From the NCBI RefSeq assembly GCF_020166105.1, contig NZ_JAIUJY010000002.1, positions 186,001 to 250,000 of the forward strand: 64,000 nt of DNA, read 5' to 3'. Numbering within the stretch: position 1 is the first letter of the stretch; each line of letters begins with the position of its first letter. The stretch is from Blastococcus sp. LR1 (GTDB lineage Bacteria; Actinomycetota; Actinomycetes; Mycobacteriales; Geodermatophilaceae). The translations under genes were made by a program, and so were the position numbers. The notes below the pieces were generated by a model. That model worked only from the letters and a program-made list of their open reading frames with translations, had not been told where the DNA came from and searched no databases. Below are positions 44,720 through 53,953 of the stretch, piece after piece.

Positions 44720-45844
44720 ATGGCCCGAGAGATTCCCGAGGTTGTCCGCGCCGCCGCTGGTCTGGCGGCCACCGTGCTCGACGAGGCGCGCAAGCTGCCC
44801 GAGACGCTGCCGGGGCTGCCCGTGCGCGTGATCGGCGTGGCGATGCAGCACGCGATGAAGGTGCAGCAGACCTATGCCGGTCTGATCGCCCGTGGCGACG
44901 AGCTGCTCACCGGTCTGCGGGGTGAGAGCGAGCCCGGGCTGGCCACCTTCGACGAGGACCTCGAGCCGGTCACCGTCACCCAGCCGTCCAACGGTTTCCG
45001 CGACTCCGCCTTCGACCGGGTGGCCGATGCCGACGTCGCCCCGCTCCTGGCCGCGGCCGACGAGGCCGGGGTGGACGTCGACGACGCCGTCATCGACACC
45101 GCCGAGGCCGTGACGACGGCCGAGCAGGCCATCGAGATCACCGAGGACGCCCCGAGCACCGAGGAGGTGCTCGACGAGCTGGCCATCGCCGAGGCGGTGC
45201 CCGAGGTCGTCGGTACCGACCCGCTGGACGCCGTGGAAGGGATCGACGACGCCGCCGTCACCGAGGACGCCGCAGCCGTCGAGTCCGCTCTGCTGGAGTC
45301 CGACACGGTCGCTCCTGCTGAGACCGCCACCACCGAGACCGCTGCCGCCGAGACGCCGGACGTCGCGACCACCGTCGACGTGCTGACCCCCGAGGGCGAG
45401 GTGGAGACCGTCGAGGCGGCCATCACCGACGAGGGCATCGCCGCCGTCGAGGCTCCCCAGGAGGAGCCCGGCACCGACGAGACCGTGGCGACCACCGACG
45501 CCGCTGCCGGGAACGACGAGCCCGCCGACAGCACCCCCGCCGAGGCGGTCGACGAGGGCGGCACCCCGGTCGCCGCAGCTGACGCCCCCTCCGACGCCGC
45601 CCCCGCCGAGGAGACCCCGAGCAGCGCGCCCACCACCGCGCCGATCGACGGTTACGACAGCTTCTCCATCGCCCAGCTGCGCGGCCGTCTCCGCGGCTAC
45701 GCGCTGAGCTCCGTGTCCGACCTGCTCGCCTACGAGCAGGCCACCCGGTCCCGCGAGCCCTACCTGCGGATGCTCCGCAACCGGCTGGAGAAGCTCGAGG
45801 AGCAGGCCGTCGAGAGCAGCCCGCTCTCCCCGCGCGGCATGTGA
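44720..45844 (+). CDS. Lipid droplet-associated protein-like
   Basis: 374 residues. The N-terminal 75 ([40 protein letters not shown]) is amphipathic, suited to lie on a lipid surface. Residues about 90-310 are a very acidic, Ala/Thr/Glu/Asp-rich low-complexity region. The C-terminal 60 ([37 protein letters not shown]) is the conserved domain seen in actinobacterial lipid-droplet-associated proteins next to ispH and xseA (the Rv1109c position in M. tuberculosis). Presumed storage-lipid or membrane association. Confidence 0.75.
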   Translation: MAREIPEVVRAAAGLAATVLDEARKLPETLPGLPVRVIGVAMQHAMKVQQTYAGLIARGDELLTGLRGESEPGLATFDEDLEPVTVTQPSNGFRDSAFDRVADADVAPLLAAADEAGVDVDDAVIDTAEAVTTAEQAIEITEDAPSTEEVLDELAIAEAVPEVVGTDPLDAVEGIDDAAVTEDAAAVESALLESDTVAPAETATTETAAAETPDVATTVDVLTPEGEVETVEAAITDEGIAAVEAPQEEPGTDETVATTDAAAGNDEPADSTPAEAVDEGGTPVAAADAPSDAAPAEETPSSAPTTAPIDGYDSFSIAQLRGRLRGYALSSVSDLLAYEQATRSREPYLRMLRNRLEKLEEQAVESSPLSPRGM

Positions 45845-45853
45845 TCGAACCGG

Positions 45854-45890
45854 CCCTCCGCAGGTCCCCGCCCGGGGCACCTGCGGAGGG
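45854..45890 (+). terminator. Terminator after the lipid-droplet protein gene
   Basis: A perfect 11-base stem (45854-45864 with 45880-45890) with an additional inner CCCC/GGGG pairing, 10 bases after the stop. A second, weaker inverted repeat around CCCACCCT/AGGGTGGG (about 45937-45970) precedes xseA. Confidence 0.75.
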
Positions 45891-46003
45891 TCGGCGTCAC
45901 ACCCCCGTGGCAGGCTCGCGCACGTGCAGAAGGACCCCACCCTCCCCACCCTTCGCACGCTCAGGGTGGGACCCGGGGCGGGGCCGACTGACAGGTTGAA
46001 CAA

Positions 46004-47248
46004 GTGACTGCTCCGTCGTCCCCCGAGTCGCCGTGGCCGGTGCGGACCGTGGCCCGCAAGGTGGCCGACTGGATCGGGCGGCTGGGCGAGGTCTGGGTCG
46101 AAGGGCAGGTGGCCCAGCTGTCCCGGCGCGGCGGCGCGGCCACCGTCTTCCTCACCCTGCGCGACCCGGCCGCCGATCTCTCGGTGCCGGTCACCTGCCA
46201 CCGGGACGTCGCCGAACGCCCGGGCCTGGAGCTCACCGAGGGCGCCCGCGTCATCGTGCGGGCCCGTCCCGACTACTACGTCGCCCGCGGCTCGTTCTCC
46301 CTCCGCGCGACCGAGATCCGCGCCGTCGGGCTGGGCGAGCTGCTGGCCCGCATCGAGCGCATCCGCCGGCTGCTCACCGCCGAGGGGCTCTTCGACGCCG
46401 TCCGCAAGCGCCCGCTCCCCTTCGCTCCGCGCGTGGTCGGCCTGATCACCGGCCGGGACAGCGCCGCCGAGCGCGACGTGCTGGTCACCGCCCGCCGCCG
46501 CTGGCCCGCCGTCCGGTTCGAGGTCCACCACTGCGTGGTCCAGGGCCCGAACGCCGCGGGGAACGTGATGGAGGGGTTGCGCCTGCTCGACGCCGATCCG
46601 GAGGTCGAGGTCATCGTCGTCGCCCGGGGCGGCGGCTCGGTGGAGGACCTGCTGCCGTTCTCCGACGAGGGACTGGTCCGCGCCATCGCCGCCTGCCGCA
46701 CCCCCGTGGTCACCGCGGTCGGGCACGAGACTGACACGACGCTGGTCGACCACGTCGCCGACGTCCGGGCCGCCACCCCGACCGACGCCGCGCACCGCAT
46801 CGTTCCGGAGATCGGCGAGCAGCGGCGGCTGGTCGACGGGCTGCGCGCCCGCGCCCGCCACCTGGTGAGCAGCCGGCTGGAGCAGCAGGAGCGCTGGCTG
46901 GAGTCGATGCGCAGCCGCCCCGCGCTCGCGGCGCCCGACCGGCTGCTGCACGGCCGGGAGGACGACGTCCGGGGCCTGCGCACCCGCGCCCTGCGGACGC
47001 TCACCCACCGCGTCGAGTCCGCCGAGCGCGACCTCGAGCACTCCCGCGCCCGCGTCACCGCCCTCTCCCCCGCCGCGACGCTGGAGCGCGGCTACGCCGT
47101 CGTCCAGCGCGCCAACGGCTCGCTCGTCCGCGACCCCGCCGAGGTGGCCGACGCCGAGCCGCTGCGGGTCCGGGTGGCCGGCGGGCGGCTGCCCGTCCGC
47201 GTCGACCGGGCCGGCGATCCCAGCACCGACCAGGAGGACCCCGCATGA
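46004..47248 (+). CDS. xseA: Exodeoxyribonuclease VII large subunit
   Basis: 414 residues. OB-fold N-domain ([26 protein letters not shown]), then the catalytic region [71 protein letters not shown], a coiled-coil part and [15 protein letters not shown] at the end. Degrades single-stranded DNA with XseB. GTG start; ATGA overlap with xseB. Confidence 0.94.
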   Translation: MTAPSSPESPWPVRTVARKVADWIGRLGEVWVEGQVAQLSRRGGAATVFLTLRDPAADLSVPVTCHRDVAERPGLELTEGARVIVRARPDYYVARGSFSLRATEIRAVGLGELLARIERIRRLLTAEGLFDAVRKRPLPFAPRVVGLITGRDSAAERDVLVTARRRWPAVRFEVHHCVVQGPNAAGNVMEGLRLLDADPEVEVIVVARGGGSVEDLLPFSDEGLVRAIAACRTPVVTAVGHETDTTLVDHVADVRAATPTDAAHRIVPEIGEQRRLVDGLRARARHLVSSRLEQQERWLESMRSRPALAAPDRLLHGREDDVRGLRTRALRTLTHRVESAERDLEHSRARVTALSPAATLERGYAVVQRANGSLVRDPAEVADAEPLRVRVAGGRLPVRVDRAGDPSTDQEDPA

Positions 47249-47463
47249 GCAGCACCGACGAGCCCACCGCCGAGCCGACGACCACCTACGAGCAGGCCCG
47301 CGAGGAGCTGGCCGACGTCGTCCGGCGGCTCGAGGCCGGCGGCCTCACCCTCGAGGAGTCCCTCGGCCTCTGGGAGCGCGGCGAGGAGCTGGCGAAGCTG
47401 TGCCAGCACTGGCTGGACCGCGCCCGCGAACGCCTCGCCGCCGCCGCGCCGACCGAGGACTGA
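47245..47463 (+). CDS. xseB: Exodeoxyribonuclease VII small subunit
   Basis: 72 residues, the usual size. [50 protein letters not shown] is the complete XseB helical hairpin. Starts within the xseA stop codon (four-base overlap), giving coupled synthesis of the many small subunits needed per large subunit. Confidence 0.95.
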   Translation: MSSTDEPTAEPTTTYEQAREELADVVRRLEAGGLTLEESLGLWERGEELAKLCQHWLDRARERLAAAAPTED

Positions 47464-47480
47464 CGCCGGCCGAGGACCGA

Positions 47481-48110
47481 CTAGGAAGCGGTGTACGGCC
47501 GGACCGCGGCGGCCACGGCCTCCAGCTCCTCGTCGGCGGCCGACCCGCTCACCACGACGGTGACGTCGCCGTCGACCCGGGACAGCGCAGTCTCCCCGCG
47601 CTCGGTGGTCGACCGCGTCCACTCCTCGCCGCCGATCTCCACCGAGCCCTCGTCGGTCGCCCCGTCGAGGACCTTCGCGACCGGCTCCGACCGGGGAGCG
47701 TCGCTGACCACGAAGCCGGCGAACGCGCCCTCCGGCGTCACGTAACCGATCTCCAGCGTCACCGGGGCGCCGTCGCCGGCGTTCCCGGCATCGGTGTCCG
47801 CGCTGGTGGGGCGATAGCCGTCGTCCAGCCCGGTGGGCACCAGCAGCTCGTAGTCGGCCCGCGCGTCGGCCAGCTGCACGGTGCCGGAGGGATCGACCTC
47901 CCGCACCGGGTCGACGTCGTTCTGCCGGAATGCGGTCCACCCGACGATCAGCAGGCAGATGACCACCAGGGGCAGCAGCGAGCGCAGCATGTTCGCCGCA
48001 CTCATCCGGTTGGCCCGCTCCACCGCCGACGGCGGGGGCGGGGGCAGCTCGTCCCCGGCCACGTCGTCGGGCCCCTGGGGATCCTGGCTCGTCGGGCCGA
48101 TTCCGGTCAT
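47481..48110 (-). CDS. DUF4245 membrane-anchored protein
   Basis: 209 residues. A Pro-rich cytoplasmic start (about 35 residues), one transmembrane helix ([18 protein letters not shown]), then an extracytoplasmic domain with [38 protein letters not shown] and [20 protein letters not shown]4245 is an actinobacterial family of unknown function that sits divergently from glpX, as here. Confidence 0.85.
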   Translation of the reverse strand: MTGIGPTSQDPQGPDDVAGDELPPPPPSAVERANRMSAANMLRSLLPLVVICLLIVGWTAFRQNDVDPVREVDPSGTVQLADARADYELLVPTGLDDGYRPTSADTDAGNAGDGAPVTLEIGYVTPEGAFAGFVVSDAPRSEPVAKVLDGATDEGSVEIGGEEWTRSTTERGETALSRVDGDVTVVVSGSAADEELEAVAAAVRPYTAS

Positions 48111-48200
48111 GCCCCTAGGATCGCAGCAACGCTCCCGCGCTCCGTCGCCCCCGGCCCCGTCCCGGCCCCGCCCCGAGTTCGCGAAGGGTCGCAAGGACGG

Positions 48201-48220
48201 GGTCCTCCTACAGGAGGTCC
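48201..48220 (+). promoter_or_regulatory. Hairpin masking the glpX ribosome binding site
   Basis: GG-T-CCTCC (48201-48208), loop TACA, GGAGG-T-CC (48213-48220): the Shine-Dalgarno GGAGG is fully paired with CCTCC, and two more G-C pairs lie beyond a T-T mismatch. The GTG start follows at 48222. Could act as a translational switch or thermosensor. Confidence 0.5.
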
Positions 48221-48221
48221 C

Positions 48222-49277
48222 GTGTCGCTGCCCGTCCCCGAAGGCCCCCTCCCCACGACGACCGCCGGTGGCAGCTTCAGCACCGACCGCCCGGCCCCCG
48301 ACCGCAACCTGGCGCTCGAGCTGGTGCGCGTCACCGAGGCGGCCGCCATGGCCGCCGGCCGCTGGGTGGGCCGGGGCGACAAGAACGGCGGCGACGGCGC
48401 GGCCGTCGACGCGATGCGGGCCCTCATCGGCACCGTGAGCATGAACGGCGTCGTCGTCATCGGTGAGGGCGAGAAGGACGAGGCGCCGATGCTCTACAAC
48501 GGCGAGCAGGTCGGTGACGGCAGCGGTTCCGAGACCGACGTCGCCGTGGATCCGATCGACGGCACGACGCTGATGGCCAAGGGCATGCCCAACGCGATCG
48601 CGGTCATGGCCGTGGCCGACCGCGGCGCCATGTACGACCCGTCGGCCGTCTTCTACATGGAGAAGCTGGCCACCGGTCCGGCCGCCGCCGACGTCGTCGA
48701 CATCACCGTGCCCGTCGCGGAGAACATCAAGCGCATCGCCAAGGCCAAGAAGGGCTCGGTCGGCGACGTCACGGTCTGCATCCTCGACCGCCCCCGCCAC
48801 GAGCAGCTCGTGCACGAGGTGCGCGAGGCCGGCGCCCGGATCAAGTTCATCACCGACGGCGACGTCGCCGGCGCCATCGCCGCCGCCCGCGAGGGCACCG
48901 GCGTGGACCTGCTGCTGGGCATCGGCGGCACCCCGGAGGGGATCATCGCCGCCTGCGCGCTCAAGTGCATGGGCGGTGCGCTGCAGGGCAAGCTCTGGCC
49001 CAAGGACGACGAGGAGCGGCAGAAGGCGATCGACGCCGGCCACGACCTGGACCGCGTGCTGCACATCGACGACCTGGTCCGCGGCGACGTGTTCTTCGTG
49101 GCCACCGGCATCACCGACGGCGAGCTGCTCCGCGGCGTCCGCTACAGCGCCGGGGGCTGCACCACGCAGTCGCTGGTCATGCGGTCGCGCTCGGGCACGA
49201 TCCGCTCGATCGACAGCCTGCACTCGCTGCAGAAGCTGCGCGCCTACTCGGCCGTGCCCTTCGACCGCGAGGACTGA
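48222..49277 (+). CDS. glpX: Class II fructose-1,6-bisphosphatase
   Basis: Gluconeogenic FBPase, 351 residues. Metal/phosphate motifs [51 protein letters not shown] and [19 protein letters not shown]. The only FBPase type in many actinobacteria. GTG start with CAGGAGG upstream, in a small hairpin. Divergent from DUF4245; ends at a strong hairpin that overlaps the 3' end of the DUF1707 gene. Confidence 0.94.
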   Translation: MSLPVPEGPLPTTTAGGSFSTDRPAPDRNLALELVRVTEAAAMAAGRWVGRGDKNGGDGAAVDAMRALIGTVSMNGVVVIGEGEKDEAPMLYNGEQVGDGSGSETDVAVDPIDGTTLMAKGMPNAIAVMAVADRGAMYDPSAVFYMEKLATGPAAADVVDITVPVAENIKRIAKAKKGSVGDVTVCILDRPRHEQLVHEVREAGARIKFITDGDVAGAIAAAREGTGVDLLLGIGGTPEGIIAACALKCMGGALQGKLWPKDDEERQKAIDAGHDLDRVLHIDDLVRGDVFFVATGITDGELLRGVRYSAGGCTTQSLVMRSRSGTIRSIDSLHSLQKLRAYSAVPFDRED

Positions 49278-49295
49278 GGCTCAGGAACGGCGGCG

Positions 49296-49919
49296 TCACG
49301 ACCGCGGCGGCGGGGTTCCGCCGCCGCGGTCCAGCCGGCCCAGCACCGCCCGCCAGCGGCTGGGCGACTCCCCCGGCGCGAGCGTCCGCAGCCGCAGGTC
49401 GCCGAAGACGCTGCGGGCGCGCACCGTGACCCGCGGCGTTCCGGAGATCCGGGGCACCGGCGCCAGCTGGACCTTCCGGCTGCCGAAGACGGTGCTCCCC
49501 TCCAGCAGCGCGTCGACGCCCTCCGAGACGATCACCTCGACGTCCCCGAAGGTCGACGTCAGGTGCAGTTCCACCTCCGCCCGGTCGGTGCGCAGCCCCC
49601 GCAGGTCGATGCGCACGTCGCCGAAGACCGCGGTGATCCGCCGCGGCGGCAGGTGCGACCCGGCCAGCCGGACGTCGTCCCAGATCTCGCGCAGGCTCTC
49701 CGGGACCCGCATGCCCACGATCTCCCGCGGCGACGGCAGGTCGGTGACCAGCCGCTCGAGGTCGGCGGTGGTCACGGCCGCGTAGGCGGCCTCGGCGCGC
49801 TGCGCGAACTCGTCGAGGTCCAGCCGGCCCTCGCCCACCGCGGTCTGCAGACGCGCGACCAGCGCCTCGCGCTCGGCGTCGGAGGCGCGCACGGCGGGGA
49901 GGCGGGCGTCGTCGGTCAC
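49296..49919 (-). CDS. DUF1707 and LiaF-like domain protein
   Basis: 207 residues. N-terminal DUF1707 (RASDAEREALVARLQTAVGEGRLDLDEFAQRAEAAYAAVTTADLERLVTDLP), then a beta-rich C-terminal part with repeated FGD motifs (ITAVFGDVRIDL, LTSTFGDVEVIV, ARSVFGDLRL) like the cell-wall-stress LiaF domain. No membrane helix. Role probably in envelope stress; unproven. GTG start. Confidence 0.85.
   Translation of the reverse strand: MTDDARLPAVRASDAEREALVARLQTAVGEGRLDLDEFAQRAEAAYAAVTTADLERLVTDLPSPREIVGMRVPESLREIWDDVRLAGSHLPPRRITAVFGDVRIDLRGLRTDRAEVELHLTSTFGDVEVIVSEGVDALLEGSTVFGSRKVQLAPVPRISGTPRVTVRARSVFGDLRLRTLAPGESPSRWRAVLGRLDRGGGTPPPRS
49300..49331. terminator. Terminator of glpX, inside the DUF1707 3' end
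   Basis: A perfect 14-base stem (49300-49313 with 49318-49331), loop GGTT. It terminates glpX and at the same time encodes the last residues of the converging DUF1707 gene (LDRGGGTPPPRS). Confidence 0.75.
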
Positions 49920-49969
49920 GCCCCGGACGCTATCGATCCCGGTGGAGGCGTGTCACGCCTCGCGAGCGC

Positions 49970-50605
49970 TCACTCCAGCTCGGTGCACGCGGGAACGGTG
50001 AACTCCTTCACGCGACCGCCGCAGGTGCTGGCGTACTCCTCGTAGGCAGACAGCGGCGGCGACTCGTACATGAGGTCGTCGCAGGACTGCAGATCGCCCT
50101 CGAAGCAGCTCAGCGCGTAGGAGTCCATCGCCTCGTCGGGCCCCAGGTCGGCCGGCGCGACCGGCGGGAACTGCTCGACCTCGCCGCCCGGGGGCTCGGC
50201 GTACCAGCCCATCGACTCGTCACCGAGGTAGGCGTCCATCGACTCCTCGGTGGCCTCGACCATGCCGTCCCTCACGCCGTCGGCGATCGCCGGAGCGAGC
50301 TCACCGGCCATCGCACGGCCGATGTCCTCGCTGGTGCCGCTGACGACGGCGGTCATGAGCAGCGTGGCTCCGACGGCTCCGGCCACGAGTCCGGCGAGGC
50401 CCGCCCCGGCCAGCGCCCAGCGGGCCCCCGGAACGCCGCCGGACACGGACGACGGGGAGACGGCGACCGGCGTCGGCTGCGACCACGTGGGCGTGATCGC
50501 CTCCCAGGCGGGCTCCGGCCACGTGCCCGCGGGCGCCGGCCACCCCGGTGCGGCGTAGCCGTCCGTCGACGGGCCCGGGCCCGGGAACTGCGGCGGCTGG
50601 GACAT
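49970..50605 (-). CDS. Hypothetical membrane-anchored protein
   Basis: 211 residues. Pro/Gly-rich cytoplasmic start ([20 protein letters not shown]), one helix ([20 protein letters not shown]), then an acidic outside domain with four Cys ([29 protein letters not shown]), likely two disulfides. The [13 protein letters not shown] element followed by a C-terminal STCGG recurs in actinobacterial DUF4190-like and septum-related proteins. Function not known. Confidence 0.72.
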   Translation of the reverse strand: MSQPPQFPGPGPSTDGYAAPGWPAPAGTWPEPAWEAITPTWSQPTPVAVSPSSVSGGVPGARWALAGAGLAGLVAGAVGATLLMTAVVSGTSEDIGRAMAGELAPAIADGVRDGMVEATEESMDAYLGDESMGWYAEPPGGEVEQFPPVAPADLGPDEAMDSYALSCFEGDLQSCDDLMYESPPLSAYEEYASTCGGRVKEFTVPACTELE

Positions 50606-50777
50606 GGGCCCTCCTCGGGCTCGCGCCCCTGCGGGCACCGGTGGACGATCGACCGCCTCCGGGCCGCTCGACGCCGTGATCGGCGGCGCCCGCCCGGGGC
50701 GGAACCACCCTGCATCCCAGGGGTCTCTAGGGTTCCGTGCGGAGCACCGTCACCATCCACACCACCGGGAGCGCACC

Positions 50778-52169
50778 GTGGCCACCGAGGACTTTCGCGT
50801 CGAGCACGACTCCATGGGAGAGGTCCGTGTACCCGCCTGGGCGAAGTGGCGGGCGCAGACCCAGCGCGCCGTCGAGAACTTCCCCATCTCCGGCACGCCC
50901 ATCGAGCGCGAGCTGATCGCCGCGCTGGCGTCGATCAAGGGCGCCGCGGCCACCGTGAACGCCTCCCTCGGCGTCCTGCCCCAGGAGATCGCGGATTCCA
51001 TCGTCGCCGCCGCGGCCCAGGTCACCGACGGCAAGTGGGACGACCACTTCCCCATCGACGTCTTCCAGACCGGGTCCGGGACGTCGAGCAACATGAACAC
51101 CAACGAGGTGATCGCGACCCTGGCCTCCGAGGCCCTCGGGTCGCCGGTCCACCCCAACGACCACGTGAACGCCTCGCAGTCGTCCAACGACGTCTTCCCC
51201 TCCGCGATCCACGTGGCCGCGACCCGGGCGATCGTCCGCGACCTGATCCCGGCCCTGCGGTACCTCGAGGCCTCGCTGCAGCGGAAGGCCACCGAGTACG
51301 CGGAGGTCGTGAAGAGCGGCCGCACGCACCTGATGGACGCCACCCCGGTCACCCTCGGCCAGGAGTTCGGCGGGTACGCCGCCGCGGTCCGCTACGGCGT
51401 GGAGCGGCTCCAGGCCTCTCTCCCCCGCGTCGGTGAGCTGCCGCTGGGCGGCACCGCCGTCGGCACCGGCATCAACACCCCGCCCGGCTTCGCCGCGGCG
51501 ATCATCGAGAAGCTCGCCGCCGACCTGGACCTGCCGCTGTCCGAGGCGCGCGACCACTTCGAGGCGCAGAGCTCGCGGGACGCCCTGGTCGAGGGCTCCG
51601 GCCAGCTCAAGACGATCGCCGTCGGGCTGATCAAGATCGCCAACGATCTGCGCTGGATGGGCTCGGGCCCGCGCACCGGCCTCGGCGAGATCCAGCTGCC
51701 GGACCTCCAGCCGGGCAGCTCGATCATGCCGGGCAAGGTGAACCCGGTCATCCCCGAGGCGGTCATCCAGGTCGGCGCCCAGGTCATCGGCAACGACGCG
51801 GCGGTCACCTACGCCGGCACCACCGGCGTCTTCGAGCTGAACGTGACCCTGCCGCTCATGGCCCGCAACGTGCTGGAGTCCATCCGGCTGCTGGCCAACG
51901 TCAGCCGGCTGCTCGCCGACCGCTGCGTCGACGGGATCATCGCCAACGTCGAGCAGTGCCGCACCTACGCCGAGTCCTCCCCCTCGATCGTGACGCCGCT
52001 GAACAAGTACATCGGCTACGAGGAGGCCGCGATCGTGGCGAAGCAGTCGCTCAAGGAGCAGAAGACGATCCGCGAGGTCGTCGTGGAGCGTGGCTACGTG
52101 CAGCAGGGCAAGCTCACCGAGGAGCAGCTGGACGCCGCCCTCGACGTCCTCTCGATGACCCACCCCTGA
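50778..52169 (+). CDS. fumC: Class II fumarate hydratase
   Basis: Hydrates fumarate to malate. 463 residues. [56 protein letters not shown] and the superfamily signature [11 protein letters not shown] are all present. GTG start. Transcribed alone and closed by a strong hairpin. Together with sdhCAB and gltA it completes a run of TCA-cycle genes within the window, each under separate control. Confidence 0.96.
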   Translation: MATEDFRVEHDSMGEVRVPAWAKWRAQTQRAVENFPISGTPIERELIAALASIKGAAATVNASLGVLPQEIADSIVAAAAQVTDGKWDDHFPIDVFQTGSGTSSNMNTNEVIATLASEALGSPVHPNDHVNASQSSNDVFPSAIHVAATRAIVRDLIPALRYLEASLQRKATEYAEVVKSGRTHLMDATPVTLGQEFGGYAAAVRYGVERLQASLPRVGELPLGGTAVGTGINTPPGFAAAIIEKLAADLDLPLSEARDHFEAQSSRDALVEGSGQLKTIAVGLIKIANDLRWMGSGPRTGLGEIQLPDLQPGSSIMPGKVNPVIPEAVIQVGAQVIGNDAAVTYAGTTGVFELNVTLPLMARNVLESIRLLANVSRLLADRCVDGIIANVEQCRTYAESSPSIVTPLNKYIGYEEAAIVAKQSLKEQKTIREVVVERGYVQQGKLTEEQLDAALDVLSMTHP

Positions 52170-52175
52170 TCCGCG

Positions 52176-52212
52176 GCACGCGTGCCCCGCCCCCGAGGTG
52201 GGGCACGCGTGC
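52176..52212 (+). terminator. Terminator of fumC
   Basis: A perfect 13-base stem (52176-52188 with 52200-52212), 11-base loop, six bases after the stop. Confidence 0.8.
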
Positions 52213-52333
52213 ACTGCTGGGACTCCGGTGCTCCGGCTGGGCACAACTGCACGGCACCGCACGCCCACGATCGTCAGGTCCGCCGAGCGCGACCTCCCCG
52301 GACTGGCGGTACCGGGGCTGTTTGCTTCGCGGC

Positions 52334-52834
52334 ATGACCAGCCTGTCCGCGATCGAGGTCGCCAACCCGCTCGCCCCCACCCCGTGGGGCCGTCGCGCCG
52401 ACGACGTCGGTCGCTCCCCGGCCGGGCTCGGCTGCCGGCTGATCGAACTGCCCCGCATCGCCGATCCGCGCGGCAACCTGACCTTCATCGAGGGCCAGGG
52501 GCACGTGCCCTTCGACATCCAGCGGATCTTCTACCTGTACGACGTGCCGGGTGGCGAATCCCGCGGCGGACATGCGCACCGTGAGCTCCAGCAGGTCGTC
52601 ATCGCGGCCGCGGGCAGCTTCGACGTCGTCGTCGACAACGGCACCCAGAGCCACCGCTTCTCGCTCAACCGGTCCTACTTCGGCCTGTACGTCCCGGCGA
52701 TGCACTGGACCCACCTCGACAACTTTTCCAGCGGCAGCGTGAGCCTGGTGCTCGCCTCGCTGCCCTACGAGGAGGCCGACTACTACCGGGACTACGACGA
52801 GTACCTCGCCGCCCAGCGCCCGGCCCGCGGCTGA
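52334..52834 (+). CDS. TDP-4-oxo-6-deoxyhexose 3,4-ketoisomerase (FdtA/QdtA cupin family)
   Basis: 166 residues. WxcM-like cupin: LIELPRIADPRGNLTFIEGQGHVPFDIQRIFYLYDVPGGESRGGHAHRELQQ has the catalytic His pair of the family (GGHAH), followed by VVDNGTQSHRFSLNRSYFGLYVPAMHW. Converts the 4-keto group of TDP-4-keto-6-deoxyglucose to a 3-keto group for amination by the next gene. Whether the product has galacto (FdtA) or gluco (QdtA) configuration cannot be read here. First gene of the sugar cluster. Confidence 0.85.
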   Translation: MTSLSAIEVANPLAPTPWGRRADDVGRSPAGLGCRLIELPRIADPRGNLTFIEGQGHVPFDIQRIFYLYDVPGGESRGGHAHRELQQVVIAAAGSFDVVVDNGTQSHRFSLNRSYFGLYVPAMHWTHLDNFSSGSVSLVLASLPYEEADYYRDYDEYLAAQRPARG

Positions 52835-52848
52835 CCCCGGACCGTCCC

Positions 52849-53937
52849 GTGCGCGTGCCGTTCAACGAGACCGTCCGCGAGTACCTCCTCCTCCAGTCCG
52901 AGCTCGAGGCCGCGGCGCTGCGGACCCTGCGCAGCGGCTGGTACGTGCACGGCCGGGAGCACTCCGCGTTCGAGGTCGAGCTCGCGACGACGGTCGGCGC
53001 CGCGCACGCCGTCGGCGTGGCCAGCGGCACCGACGCGCTGGAGCTGGCGCTGCGCGCGGTGGGAGCCGGCCCGGGCGCCGAGGTGGTGACGGCCGGCAAC
53101 GCCGGTGGCTACGCGGCCACCGCGGCGCTCGCCGCCGGCGCGGACGTCGTCGTCGCCGATGTCGACCCGGGCACGATGCTGCTCGACCCGGAGAGCGCGG
53201 CGGCCGCGTGCACGCCCCGCACGGTGGCGGTCGTCGTCACGCACCTCTACGGGCGCGCGGCCGACGTGACCGCGCTCCGCGCCGCGCTGCCCGACGGCGT
53301 CGCGGTGGTGGAGGACTGCGCCCAGTCGATCGGCGCGCGCACCGCCGACGGGAGCTGCGGATCCCTCGGCGACGTCGGCACCTTCAGCTTCTACCCGACC
53401 AAGAACCTCGGCGCGCTCGGTGACGGAGGCGCGGTCACCTGCTCCTCCGACGAGTTCGCGGAGCGGCTCCGGGCGCTGCGCCAGTACGGCTGGTCGGAGC
53501 GGTACGTCATCGGGATCCCCGGTGGCCGCAACTCCCGGCTCGACGAGCTGCAGGCGGCGCTGCTGCGGGTCAAGCTGCCCCACCTGGCGGGCTGGAACGC
53601 CCGCCGCCGGGAGATCGTGGCCGAGTACGCCCGGGCAGCGGAGGGCACGGAGCTGGTCCTGCACCCGCCGGCCGCCGGCGACGTCGGCCATCTGGCCGTG
53701 GGGCGGCACCCGCGCCGCGACGAGTTCGCCGCGCGCCTCGCCGAGGCCGGAGTGGCGACCGCCGTGCACTACCCGGTGCCCGACCACCGGCAGCCGGCGC
53801 TGACCGTGCGCGTCGGACCGACGGGGGCGGAGGCGGTCGAGCAGGCCTGCGCCGAGGTCGTGAGCCTGCCCTGCTTCGCGCTCCTCACCGACGCCGAGGT
53901 CGAGGCCGTCTGCGCCGCCGTGCGCCGCTGCGCCTGA
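52849..53937 (+). CDS. DegT/DnrJ/EryC1/StrS sugar aminotransferase
   Basis: 362 residues, PLP-dependent. VPFNETVREY, RTLRSGWYVHGREHSAFE, VGVASGTDALELALRA, VVEDCAQSIGA, the lysine in FSFYPTKNLGALGDGGAV and YGWSERYVIGIPGGRNSRLDELQAA are in order. Directly after an FdtA/QdtA isomerase, so it should make a 3-amino-3,6-dideoxyhexose nucleotide (FdtB/QdtB role). RmlA/RmlB, which would supply the substrate, are not in the window. Confidence 0.88.
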   Translation: MRVPFNETVREYLLLQSELEAAALRTLRSGWYVHGREHSAFEVELATTVGAAHAVGVASGTDALELALRAVGAGPGAEVVTAGNAGGYAATAALAAGADVVVADVDPGTMLLDPESAAAACTPRTVAVVVTHLYGRAADVTALRAALPDGVAVVEDCAQSIGARTADGSCGSLGDVGTFSFYPTKNLGALGDGGAVTCSSDEFAERLRALRQYGWSERYVIGIPGGRNSRLDELQAALLRVKLPHLAGWNARRREIVAEYARAAEGTELVLHPPAAGDVGHLAVGRHPRRDEFAARLAEAGVATAVHYPVPDHRQPALTVRVGPTGAEAVEQACAEVVSLPCFALLTDAEVEAVCAAVRRCA

Positions 53938-53953
53938 TCCGGCGCCCAGCCTC

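Noticed and set aside
45937-45970. CCCACCCT/AGGGTGGG inverted repeat as a riboswitch before xseA
   Set aside because: Only an 8-base stem with a long loop; no known aptamer pattern.
43601-47041. Open frame of over 1100 codons on the minus strand running from ispH across the lipid-droplet gene and xseA
   Set aside because: Only its ispH end is a real protein; the rest is antisense to well-identified genes and arises from high GC content.
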